This document shows positions 32,059-40,287 of a stretch of DNA of 49,175 nucleotides, in pieces; position 1 is the first letter of the stretch; every line of letters starts with the position of its first letter. The notes under the pieces were generated by a model. The model saw nothing but the letters and a program-made list of their open reading frames with translations. It searched no databases and had not been told where the DNA came from. Origin of the DNA: an uncultured Bacteroidia bacterium (GTDB lineage: Bacteria > Bacteroidota > Bacteroidia > Bacteroidales > UBA932); the NCBI GenBank assembly GCA_902779785.1, contig CACZDC010000014.1:1-49175 (forward strand), given 5' to 3'. Both the position numbers and the translations under genes were made by a program.

Positions 32059-34511
32059 AACGCTTTTTCCTGCTTTTAGCCTTGACGCTTTGCTTCCTGC
32101 CGGCGAATGCCCAGTATGGCCGGAGGCAAGGGCCTGAGACCGCGCAGAACAGTGATTTCGCGGCCTTCGAGGCGCAAAGCAGGACGCTCTTCAACTTTGA
32201 CTGGAAGTTCCGCCTGGGCGCCTGCGAAGGGGCCCAGGATCCCGCCCTGGATGACAGCTCCTGGCGGCAGCTGGACCTCCCGCACGACTTCCGCTTTGAA
32301 CTGTCCTGGGACGGCACGCTGCGTTCATCGGCTAACGACTTCAAACCCTCCTGCGAAGGCTGGTATCGGAAGGAGTTCAGGGCCGATTCATGCTGGCAGG
32401 GGAAGAAAGTCTACCTGGACTTCGACGGAATCATGTACGTGAGCGATGTCTATGTGAACGGGCATAAGGTAGGCTCCGGCGAGTATGGTTACATCGGCTA
32501 TGCTCCGGAAATCAGCCGCTATCTGGACTACGACAAGCCCAATGTGGTGGCCGTTTACGCTTCCACGGGTGTAGCCGTGAAGTCTTCCCGCTGGTACACC
32601 GGCGCAGGCATCTTCCGGGACGTATACCTTGTGGTTAAAAACCCCACCCATGTCGTCCGTGACGGCGTTTTCATAACTACCCCACAGGTGAGCCCTTCCC
32701 GTGCGACAATTGCCGTCCAGGTGGAACTGGAGGGCCATTTCGGCCACGACATCGACCTCAAGGCTCGCTTTATATCCCCCGAAGGGCTGGTGGTAGAGGA
32801 ATCCCGCACCCACAGTGACAAGATATCCAAAGCTGTCGCCATCGAGGTTCCGCTGCCGGAGGTCGCCCTTGCGAATCCGGCCCTCTGGTCGCTGGAGAGC
32901 CCGTCCCTCTATGAGGCGGAAGTAGAAGTCTGGGCCGACGGCCTCCTGGTGGACCGCGTTCGCGAAAACTTCGGCATTCGCAAAATCGAGTTCACGAAGG
33001 AGCAGGGCTTCCTGCTCAACGGGGAGAAGGTTTTCCTCAAGGGAGTGGCCAACCATCATGATATGGGCGCTCTGGGAGCCGCCGCCTTCGACACTGGCAT
33101 AGAGCGGCTGTTCCGTACGCTCAAGGAATTCGGCTACAATTCGGTGCGCTGTTCGCACAACCCTTACAGCCGGAGTTTTACCCGCATCGCCGACAGGATG
33201 GGCATCCTGATCGTGGATGAACTGATAGACAAATGGGCCGACGACATCTTCTGGGGCGGACGCCTTCCCTTCTCCGATTACTGGCCCAAGATGATTCCCG
33301 CCTGGGTCAAGCGCGACCGCAACTGCCCCTCCGTGATTCTTTGGAGCCTGGGCAATGAACTGCAAGTGCGCGAGAATATGTGCGGTTATCCCACCGGGGA
33401 CTGGGGCGTGACCACATATCGTATCTTCGACGTGATGGTCAAGCGCTACGACCCTACGCGTGTGACTACGGTGGCCCTTTCTCCCGGCAAGGCCGGCGGC
33501 CTGGTGTTCTGGGACAAGGAAGCCGATCTGGTCAAGGAGCCCCCGGAACTTTCCGCCGCAACGGAAATCGCATCCTTTAACTATTACTGGCGTTTCTACA
33601 GGCAGTTCCTGGAGTGCAATCCGGACCTGATTATCTACCAGAGTGAGGCCACCGTCCGCGAGTTCCTCTCGCCTTATTTCGGGATGGACCGGGACAAGAT
33701 GGTGGGCATCGCCTACTGGGGTGCCGTGGAATACTGGGGCGAGTCCAACGGCTGGCCCAAGAAAGGCTGGGACCACAGTTTCTTTAGTCACACTCTGGAG
33801 CCTTACCCCCAGGCCTGGCTCATCAAGAGCGGGTTCTGTCCGGAAGAGCCCATCGTGCGTATCGGCGTGGTGGACGGCGCTCCAGAGGCTGAGGAATGGA
33901 ACGACATCATCGTGGGGAACCAGCGATATACTTCCAGCTGGAATCATGAAAAGGGCTCCAGCCAGGCTGTGGCGGTCTTCTCCAATGCCGACGAGGTGGA
34001 GTTGATTGTCAACGGCAGGAGCCTTGGCCGTAACCCCAACAATGAAACAGAGGTGGGCCGGCCGAACGTGGTGTTGTGGGACAATGTGTCCTATGTCCCC
34101 GGGAAGGTTGAGGCCGTCGGGTACAAGAACGGGAAACTATGGGCCCGTCATCAGATCGAGACGGCCGGTAAGGCCGTGAAACTGCAGGTAGTTCCCGAAA
34201 CGCCGGATTCCTGGCAGGCCGACGGACTGGACCTGCAATACCTGAAAGTGTACGCTGTGGACCGCAAGGGCCGTGTAGTTCCTGATTTCGACGAAAGCTT
34301 GAGTTTCTCCCTGGAAGGTCCCGCGACGTTCGTGGCGCTGGATAACGGCGACCACTATACCGACGAACTGTTCTACAACGTGACCACAAAGAAAATGAAG
34401 GGCGGGTTTATGCAGCTAATCCTGCGCAGCAAACGGGACGAAGCCGGAGCGGTGCGAGTGAAATTGACTACCCCTTCCTTGAAAACCACTGTTAATCTGG
34501 TAACGAAATGA
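32055..34511 (+). CDS. GH2 family glycosidase (beta-galactosidase-like), periplasmic
   Basis: 818 residues with a signal peptide (MKRFFLLLALTLCFLPANAQ). The GH2 order is clear: a sugar-binding jelly roll (LFNFDWKFRLG, LPHDF, GWYRKEF, LDFDGIMYVSDVYVNG), an immunoglobulin-like domain, then the catalytic barrel with FLKGVANHHDMGALG, SVRCSHNPYS, the acid/base Glu435 in SLGNELQ and the nucleophile candidate Glu531 in IYQSEATV. C-terminal beta domains begin with VELIVNGRSLGRN. A beta-galactosidase removing side-chain galactose would fit a xyloglucan or galactoglucomannan locus, but other GH2 activities are possible. It is coupled by ATGA overlaps at both ends. Confidence 0.88.
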   Translation: MKRFFLLLALTLCFLPANAQYGRRQGPETAQNSDFAAFEAQSRTLFNFDWKFRLGACEGAQDPALDDSSWRQLDLPHDFRFELSWDGTLRSSANDFKPSCEGWYRKEFRADSCWQGKKVYLDFDGIMYVSDVYVNGHKVGSGEYGYIGYAPEISRYLDYDKPNVVAVYASTGVAVKSSRWYTGAGIFRDVYLVVKNPTHVVRDGVFITTPQVSPSRATIAVQVELEGHFGHDIDLKARFISPEGLVVEESRTHSDKISKAVAIEVPLPEVALANPALWSLESPSLYEAEVEVWADGLLVDRVRENFGIRKIEFTKEQGFLLNGEKVFLKGVANHHDMGALGAAAFDTGIERLFRTLKEFGYNSVRCSHNPYSRSFTRIADRMGILIVDELIDKWADDIFWGGRLPFSDYWPKMIPAWVKRDRNCPSVILWSLGNELQVRENMCGYPTGDWGVTTYRIFDVMVKRYDPTRVTTVALSPGKAGGLVFWDKEADLVKEPPELSAATEIASFNYYWRFYRQFLECNPDLIIYQSEATVREFLSPYFGMDRDKMVGIAYWGAVEYWGESNGWPKKGWDHSFFSHTLEPYPQAWLIKSGFCPEEPIVRIGVVDGAPEAEEWNDIIVGNQRYTSSWNHEKGSSQAVAVFSNADEVELIVNGRSLGRNPNNETEVGRPNVVLWDNVSYVPGKVEAVGYKNGKLWARHQIETAGKAVKLQVVPETPDSWQADGLDLQYLKVYAVDRKGRVVPDFDESLSFSLEGPATFVALDNGDHYTDELFYNVTTKKMKGGFMQLILRSKRDEAGAVRVKLTTPSLKTTVNLVTK

Positions 34512-36156
34512 AGCATCTTTGGATTATAGCCACCATCCTGCTGCCGCTTGAACTGGCGGCTCAGCCCTATACCGCCACGGTGGAACCGCTTCCAGGCGAA
34601 TACTGGTGGGGCGCCGTCATTGAAAAAGGCTATGTGCAGCCGTTCTACAATTTCGACACCAACCAGCAACGTCTTCCATGGCAGGAAATTGAAACGGGTG
34701 TGCGCAATGAAACTATGACCTGGGCCTGCACGGCTCCAAGGGCTTCTCGGCTCCGCTCCTGTTGTCCAATAAAGGCCGCTACGTCTGGAGCGATCGTCCT
34801 TTCGCCTTCGAGTTCCGGGAAGGGGTCCTGCACCTTGTTTCCAAATACGAGCCGCTCGCCCCGGTGACTGCCGGAAAAACGCTGAAAGAGGCCTATCTGG
34901 AGGCCTGCAGTAAGCATTTCCCCTTCGACGGAAGAGAACCGGCCGAGCTGATGTTCACCTACCCCCAGTTCAACAACTGGATTGAGACTGTGGTACTGGG
35001 TATCAATCAGGAAAATGCCGAGAAATTCGTAGATGCACTTCACGAGAGCGGCTTCCCTTGCGGGGTGGTAATGATAGACGGCGGCTGGCAGCGCTATCAT
35101 GGCTGCCGGGACTTCAATCCTGACACCTTCCCCGATGCCACAAAGCTCTTTGACAAGATTCACGACTATGGGTACAAAGGTATACTCTGGTGCTCCTATT
35201 TCCTCACCCCCGACAGCCGTCCCGAATATGTGAACTACCGTCCTGGCGGCCAGAACATCCTGGTGCGCCGCAAGGATAAGCCCAATGAAGCGGCCCTGGT
35301 ATGGTGGTGGAGCGGAATCAGCGTCACCATGGACCTTACCGCTCCTGCCGTGCGCAAAAAGTTCACGGATGAACTGAAGGCCATGGCCGAGCGCTTCCAC
35401 TTCGACGGCTTCAAGTTCGACGGCGGAGACCCGGAGTATTTCCGGGAGAATGCCCTCTTCAGCGAGCCTTGGATGGAACCGGCCGACTTCGGCCACGCCT
35501 TCAATCTGGTGGGCCTGGAGTTCCCTTATAACGAATACCGCGCGGGCTTCAAGGCCGGCGGCCTGCCGCTGGTAGTGCGCCTGCACGATGTGGGCCACAG
35601 TTGGGAGGAGCTCGCGACCATCGTTCCTGATATGCTGGTTGCGGGGCTCTGCGGCCAGCCCTATGTGTTCGCCGATATGATTGGCGGCGGTCTCTCCTCC
35701 TGCTTCTACCCCGGGAAGAGCTTCTCGCACAAGCTGTTCATTCGCTCCTGCCAGGTCCAGGCACTCACGCCTATGATGCAGTTCAGCGCAGCTCCCTGGC
35801 GGGTTCTTACTCCCGAGGAGTGCGAGATCTGCCGTAAGTATGCCTCTCTCCATGTAGAATTCGGCCCATACATCATGGAGCAGGTGCACCATGCATCGGC
35901 CACAGGCGAACCCATTATGCGCAGCATGGAGTACGAATTCCCGAACTGCGGGTATGAGAACGTAACCCAGCAGTTCATGCTGGGGCCGAAGTACCTTATA
36001 GCGCCGGTCACGAACGAAGATGACAGCAAGATTATTTATCTTCCCGCCGGACGCTGGAAAGATGATCTGGGCAAGACGTGGAAAGGGCCCAGGATATTGG
36101 ATTTGAAAGATATTCCCATCGAGAGACTTCCCTATTACGAAAAGATAAGCAAATGA
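34508..36156 (+). pseudogene. GH31 family alpha-glycosidase, frameshifted near 34710
   Basis: The gene starts at ATG 34508 with a signal peptide (MKHLWIIATILLPLELAAQ) and runs in frame to about 34711 (IETGVRNE). It must then jump to the next frame, where NYDLGLHGSKGFSAPLLLSNKG continues without a stop to TGA at 36154-36156. One base is missing within or beside the GAAA at 34709-34712; restoring an A reads NENYDLG. The body has GGWQRYHGCRDFNPDTF and the nucleophile Asp (codon 35419-35421) in FKFDGGDPEYF. That GFKFDxGx form is seen in MYORG-like GH31 alpha-galactosidases. It lies between ATGA overlaps, so until recently it was a working operon member. The break may be an assembly indel. Without it, it should be a periplasmic exo-alpha-glycosidase. 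A start at TTG 34762 would lack export and the N-terminal domain. Confidence 0.85.
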
Positions 36157-37166
36157 CAAGACCTTCTGTTTTTGAGATTAAGGGCGGCGGCCTCACGATG
36201 GCTGTCACGGATTACGGGGCACGCGTTGTATCCCTGCGGGTGCCGGACCGGAAAGGCCGGCTTGATGATATATGTGTGGGATACGCCACGCTCCAGGAAT
36301 ACCTGGACTGCCCGGGCGAACGCTTCTTCGGTGCCGCCGTAGGCAGGCTGGCGAACCGCCTCGGAGGCGGATCTTTCACTTTAGACGGGAAGAAGTGCCA
36401 TACTGCCCGGAATGATCACGGCAACACGCTGCACGGCGGTTTTACAGGCATCGACAGGGTGCTGTGGAAAGTCGTCGCCCGCACGGAAGATTCCATCACG
36501 CTTACACTGCGGGATCCTGCCGGCAGCGACGGCTGGCCTGGTAATCTGGATATCGAATTGAAATACTCCCTGACGGAAGATCATGCCTTCAAGGTGGAAT
36601 ACAAGGCCGGGACCGATGCCCCGACGCTGTGCAACCTCTCTCATCATACGTTCTTCAACCTGACCGGAGATGCTTCAAAGCCCATTCTGGACCATATTCT
36701 CCAGATTGAGGCGGACCGTTTCATTCCGACGGATGACAAACTCATTCCGACGGGTGAAATCCGCGCCGTAGCAGGGACGCCGCACGATTTCCGACTTCCC
36801 AAGCGTATCGGACAGGATATCGGTAACGACGACGAACAGCTCCTGCGCGCCGGCGGTTACGACCATAACTGGTGCCTCTACGAGGGAAAGGGCATTCGAC
36901 GGGCCGCCACGCTCTATGAGCCCGTATCCGGGCGCAGGATAGAAGTCTGGACAGACCAGAGTGGTCTGCAGTTCTACAGCGGCAATTTCTTTGATGGAAG
37001 TTACGCCGGCAAGGGCGGTCAGACAATCGGGCACCGCTGCGCCCTCGCCCTGGAGACCCAGGCCTGGCCAGACGCCATCCACCATCCGGCCTTCCCCAAT
37101 ACGGTCCTCCGTCCTGGAGAGACCTACACCCATACCTGTATTTACAAATTTGGCGTATCTTTGTAA
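36153..37166 (+). CDS. galM: Aldose 1-epimerase (mutarotase)
   Basis: ATG 36153 overlaps the GH31 stop as ATGA and is preferred to an in-frame ATG at 36078 inside that gene. The 337-residue product has the galactose mutarotase signatures: GRLANRLGGGSFTLDGK, NTLHGGFTGIDRVLW, the catalytic His in NLSHHTFFNLTG, DHNWCLYE and ALALETQAWPDAIHHP with the catalytic Glu. It interconverts alpha and beta anomers of aldoses released by the glycosidases. No signal peptide is visible, so it probably works in the cytosol on sugar brought in by the MFS carrier. Confidence 0.93.
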   Translation: MTRPSVFEIKGGGLTMAVTDYGARVVSLRVPDRKGRLDDICVGYATLQEYLDCPGERFFGAAVGRLANRLGGGSFTLDGKKCHTARNDHGNTLHGGFTGIDRVLWKVVARTEDSITLTLRDPAGSDGWPGNLDIELKYSLTEDHAFKVEYKAGTDAPTLCNLSHHTFFNLTGDASKPILDHILQIEADRFIPTDDKLIPTGEIRAVAGTPHDFRLPKRIGQDIGNDDEQLLRAGGYDHNWCLYEGKGIRRAATLYEPVSGRRIEVWTDQSGLQFYSGNFFDGSYAGKGGQTIGHRCALALETQAWPDAIHHPAFPNTVLRPGETYTHTCIYKFGVSL

Positions 37167-37170
37167 GACC

Positions 37171-38856
37171 ATGAAACGCATCTTGCTAGTTCTCGCTTCG
37201 CTGACAGTATATCTTTATGCCGGGGCTCAGGCTCCAAGGCAGATTGTCATACGCTTTACTTCCGAAGACCCTGCCGCGGTCGTTGCTGCGGTAGATGCTT
37301 TCGAGAAGGCCGACATCCAATTTACGATGGAACGGACGATTCTCCGGAACGATACGCCCGAGATGAAAGAGGCGCTCACCAAGGTCAAATGGAAGAACAA
37401 TGAACTTGTGAGCAAGATCGGCATCATCCCCGGGGTTTCCGTGGTCGATGCCAATCCGGCCAATATATCCGAGGTGATAGGGAAAGCAAAAGCGGAAGGA
37501 TGGAAGATAAACACTCCCAGCGCCTGGCGACAACTTCTCACCAATGCGGAAAGGACTTTCGGAGGGAGGAACTATTACGTATCTGAGGATGGGAACGATG
37601 AGGCCGATGGCCTCCATCCGGATTCGGCCTGGCGTTCCCTCGAAAAAGTAAATTCGACGTTGCTGGGCTATGCCGACACGGTGCGTTTCCGCTGCGGAGA
37701 TATCTTTCGCGGTCATCTTGAAGCCCAGTCCGGAAGGCCGGGTGAGGCTGTGGTATATACCTGCTTCGGAAGCGGCTCCAAGCCTGTAATCGAGCCTTCT
37801 TGGGACGCATCTTCCCCGAAAGACTGGGTAAAAGTGGAAAAGAAACTATGGAAATGCGAGAAACCTTCCCGTCTTGAGCTGGGCAATATCATTTTCAACC
37901 ACGGAGCCAAGGGCTGTGCCCGCAAAGTGGACAAGCCGGAGCTGCTTCAGGGCCGCGACCGGAGCTTCTGCTGGGTAGAGGCAGACAAAGCCGTATATCT
38001 TGTGAGCCATCGTAACCCCGGGAAACGTTTTTCTTCCATCGAACTGGCCGAGAAACAGCATATCATCCTCGAAGGGAATTGTCACGACATCGTTTACGAT
38101 GGTCTGTCACTCCGTTACGGTGCCGCCCACGGTATTGCCGGCGGCAATGTGTCCCATATAGTAATCCGAAACTGTGACATCAGCTGGATCGGCGGAAGTA
38201 CCCTGTACTACGATGATGGCGGCCGCGGGGTGCGCTATGGCAACGGTATCGAATTCTGGGGCAACGCATCGGATATCCTCGTCGAGAACTGCCGTGTCTG
38301 GGAATGCTGGGATGCAGGCCTCACCAACCAGTCCAATGTCGTGGGTGCCGTCCAGAAAAACATCACCTACAGGAACAACGAGATCTGGAACTGCGAATAT
38401 TCTTACGAGTATTGGCAACAGGGAGACGGCGCCCGCACTGAGAACATCGTATTCGAAAACAATGTCTGCCGGGACGCTGGTTACGGCTGGGGACATAAGC
38501 AGCGCTGGAATCCGAATGCCGGACATCTTATGTTCTATGACACGACTGCGGAGACCGACGGATTCATCATCCGGGGCAACCGCTTCTACCGCACGAAGGA
38601 CTGCGGGCTCCGGCTCTTCAATGCCTGGTATCCTCGCTGGACGATGGAGAATAACATCTGGAGAATCCCGCACGGATGGCTGTGCCGCTATCACGCCCGC
38701 CCCACCGACAGCCTGATTTATAAATATCCCGACCATCTGGACCGGATACACGATGACAATGAGGCTGAGATCCAATCCCAGACCGTTGAGGAGCCGATCA
38801 GGCTCCGTGGTAACCGACGCGGGATGAAACTGTTCAACGAAAAATTCTGTAAATGA
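37171..38856 (+). CDS. Right-handed beta-helix protein, secreted, function unknown
   Basis: ATG 37171 opens a clear signal peptide (MKRILLVLASLTVYLYAGAQ); longer readings into the mutarotase gene are false. Residues 22-125 are a small alpha/beta region (IVIRFTSEDPAAVVAAVDAFE ... SKIGIIPGVSVVDANP) that I do not recognise. From about residue 130 (NYYVSEDGNDEADGLHPDSAW) the protein is a parallel beta-helix with rungs such as HIVIRNCDISWIGGS, DILVENCRVWECWDAGL, NITYRNNEIWNCEYSYEYW and NIVFENNVCRDAGYGWG. Polysaccharide lyases, GH28-like enzymes and epimerases share this fold, but no catalytic signature can be chosen. Tyr/Trp-rich rungs suggest carbohydrate contact. Its last codon overlaps the esterase start by ATGA. 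Confidence 0.72.
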   Translation: MKRILLVLASLTVYLYAGAQAPRQIVIRFTSEDPAAVVAAVDAFEKADIQFTMERTILRNDTPEMKEALTKVKWKNNELVSKIGIIPGVSVVDANPANISEVIGKAKAEGWKINTPSAWRQLLTNAERTFGGRNYYVSEDGNDEADGLHPDSAWRSLEKVNSTLLGYADTVRFRCGDIFRGHLEAQSGRPGEAVVYTCFGSGSKPVIEPSWDASSPKDWVKVEKKLWKCEKPSRLELGNIIFNHGAKGCARKVDKPELLQGRDRSFCWVEADKAVYLVSHRNPGKRFSSIELAEKQHIILEGNCHDIVYDGLSLRYGAAHGIAGGNVSHIVIRNCDISWIGGSTLYYDDGGRGVRYGNGIEFWGNASDILVENCRVWECWDAGLTNQSNVVGAVQKNITYRNNEIWNCEYSYEYWQQGDGARTENIVFENNVCRDAGYGWGHKQRWNPNAGHLMFYDTTAETDGFIIRGNRFYRTKDCGLRLFNAWYPRWTMENNIWRIPHGWLCRYHARPTDSLIYKYPDHLDRIHDDNEAEIQSQTVEEPIRLRGNRRGMKLFNEKFCK

Positions 38857-40286
38857 AAAGAGTAGTCCTCGTTACGCTTGCACTGTTCGCAGCAGCGTCG
38901 CTGCAGGCAAAGGTGGATCTGCCCTCCATATTCAGCGACAATATGGTGCTGCAGCAGAAGGAGAATGTTGCAATCTGGGGAACCGCCACCGGAAAGAAGG
39001 TGACCGTCACCGCCACGTGGTCCAAGAAGAAGACAGTCGTCACGCCCGATGCAGAAGGGAAATGGTTCACCCGCATCGCCACCCCGGCGGCCGGAGGACC
39101 GTATGAGATTACCGTCAGTGATGGCGAGAAATGCACCCTGCACAACGTCTTGATCGGCGAAGTGTGGTTCTGCAGCGGACAATCCAATATGGAAATGCCC
39201 CTGAAAGGCTTTGAAGGGCAGCCCGTGGAGCACGGCGTAGATTATATCCTGAAAGCCAGTCCCAAGGTTCCCATCCGGATCTGCAACATTCCCAACAAAA
39301 AAGCCGCCGTTCCGCTTAAGGTCTCTGAGGGATCCTGGAAAGAGAATACCCCGGGTATCGTGGCCAAGACCAGTGCCACGGCCTATTTCTTCGCCTGCAA
39401 GATGCAGGAGATTCTGGATATTCCGATCGGACTGCTCATTGCCGACTGGGGCGGCTCCGCCATTGAAGCCTGGCTTACCAGAGATCTTATCGAGAAGGAC
39501 TTCGCCGGTGAATTCGACACGTCTTTCCTTGATGCAGGTGATCTTGCTGACCGCAAAGTCGGCAGCAACTGCTGTATTCTGTTCAACGGAATGGTCGCTC
39601 CCCTTATTCCATTCACATTCAAGGGGATGCTATGGTATCAGGGCGAGACCAACCGTGGCCGGCCCGAACAGTATGTCCGCCTGCAGACCGCCTATGTAAA
39701 AATGATGCGGGAACTGTTCCAGAATCCTGACGCACCCTTCTATTTCGTGCAGATCGCACCATATCCCTATTCCCAATATGCGCGCCTCTTCACTTCCGGA
39801 TATTTCTATGAGGCACAGCAGAAGACCCTCGAACTGATTCCTCACAGCGGGATGGCTCCCACGGTTGATCTCGGATCATATTATACCATCCATCCTCCCA
39901 AGAAAATGGAAGTGGGCAACCGCCTGGCTTATCTCGCCCTTGTCAACGATTACGGCCTGGAAGGGATTAATCCAGTGGCTCCTTCATACAAGAGCGTGGA
40001 ATTCAAGGGGGCGGAGGCGCTGGTAGCCTTTGATACGGATAAACTCGGGCTTTCGCCGAGGATGACACCGCTGGACGGATTTGAACTCGCCGGGGAGGAC
40101 AGGGTATTCCATCCTGCCACAGCCAAAGCCGACAAGAACATCGTTACGGTCACTTCCGAGGAGGTCAGTGCTCCGGTGGCCGTGCGATACTGTTTCCGGA
40201 ATTGGAGTACAGGAACCCTCTTCAATGCTTACGGTATTCCCGCCCTCCCCTTCCGTACCGATAACTGGAACGATCTGAAAGAATAA
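38853..40286 (+). CDS. Carbohydrate acetylesterase (SASA/CE6-like, sialate O-acetylesterase family)
   Basis: 477 residues with a signal peptide (MKRVVLVTLALFAAASLQA). After an N-terminal beta-sandwich (LPSIFSDNMVLQQKENVAIWG) comes the SGNH-type core: the nucleophile Ser111 in WFCSGQSNMEMP, the oxyanion region GLLIADWGGSAIEAW, MLWYQGETN, and Asp339/His347 in VDLGSYYTIHPPKK. This family is labelled sialate O-acetylesterase but includes acetylxylan and other polysaccharide deacetylases. In this setting removal of O-acetyl groups from imported plant oligosaccharides in the periplasm is the likely job. No sialidase or sialic acid gene is present. The next gene starts 1 nt after its stop. Confidence 0.85.
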   Translation: MKRVVLVTLALFAAASLQAKVDLPSIFSDNMVLQQKENVAIWGTATGKKVTVTATWSKKKTVVTPDAEGKWFTRIATPAAGGPYEITVSDGEKCTLHNVLIGEVWFCSGQSNMEMPLKGFEGQPVEHGVDYILKASPKVPIRICNIPNKKAAVPLKVSEGSWKENTPGIVAKTSATAYFFACKMQEILDIPIGLLIADWGGSAIEAWLTRDLIEKDFAGEFDTSFLDAGDLADRKVGSNCCILFNGMVAPLIPFTFKGMLWYQGETNRGRPEQYVRLQTAYVKMMRELFQNPDAPFYFVQIAPYPYSQYARLFTSGYFYEAQQKTLELIPHSGMAPTVDLGSYYTIHPPKKMEVGNRLAYLALVNDYGLEGINPVAPSYKSVEFKGAEALVAFDTDKLGLSPRMTPLDGFELAGEDRVFHPATAKADKNIVTVTSEEVSAPVAVRYCFRNWSTGTLFNAYGIPALPFRTDNWNDLKE

Positions 40287-40287
40287 A

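Noticed and set aside
34508-34867. A separate 119-aa gene ahead of GH31
   Set aside because: Only its first 68 residues are protein-like; the rest is out of frame with the GH31 sequence that continues in the next frame.
37156-37163. TATCTTTG as an internal promoter for the beta-helix gene
   Set aside because: It matches the -7 consensus but spans the end of the mutarotase coding sequence, has no -33 element, and the gene is already in the operon. Kept only as part of the leaderless observation.
36961-37170. N-terminal extension of the beta-helix protein into the mutarotase gene
   Set aside because: The signal peptide begins at ATG 37171; the upstream part is the mutarotase gene read in the wrong frame.
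38853-40286. A sialic acid pathway
   Set aside because: The esterase family name suggests sialate, but there is no sialidase, lyase or epimerase for sialic acid nearby.
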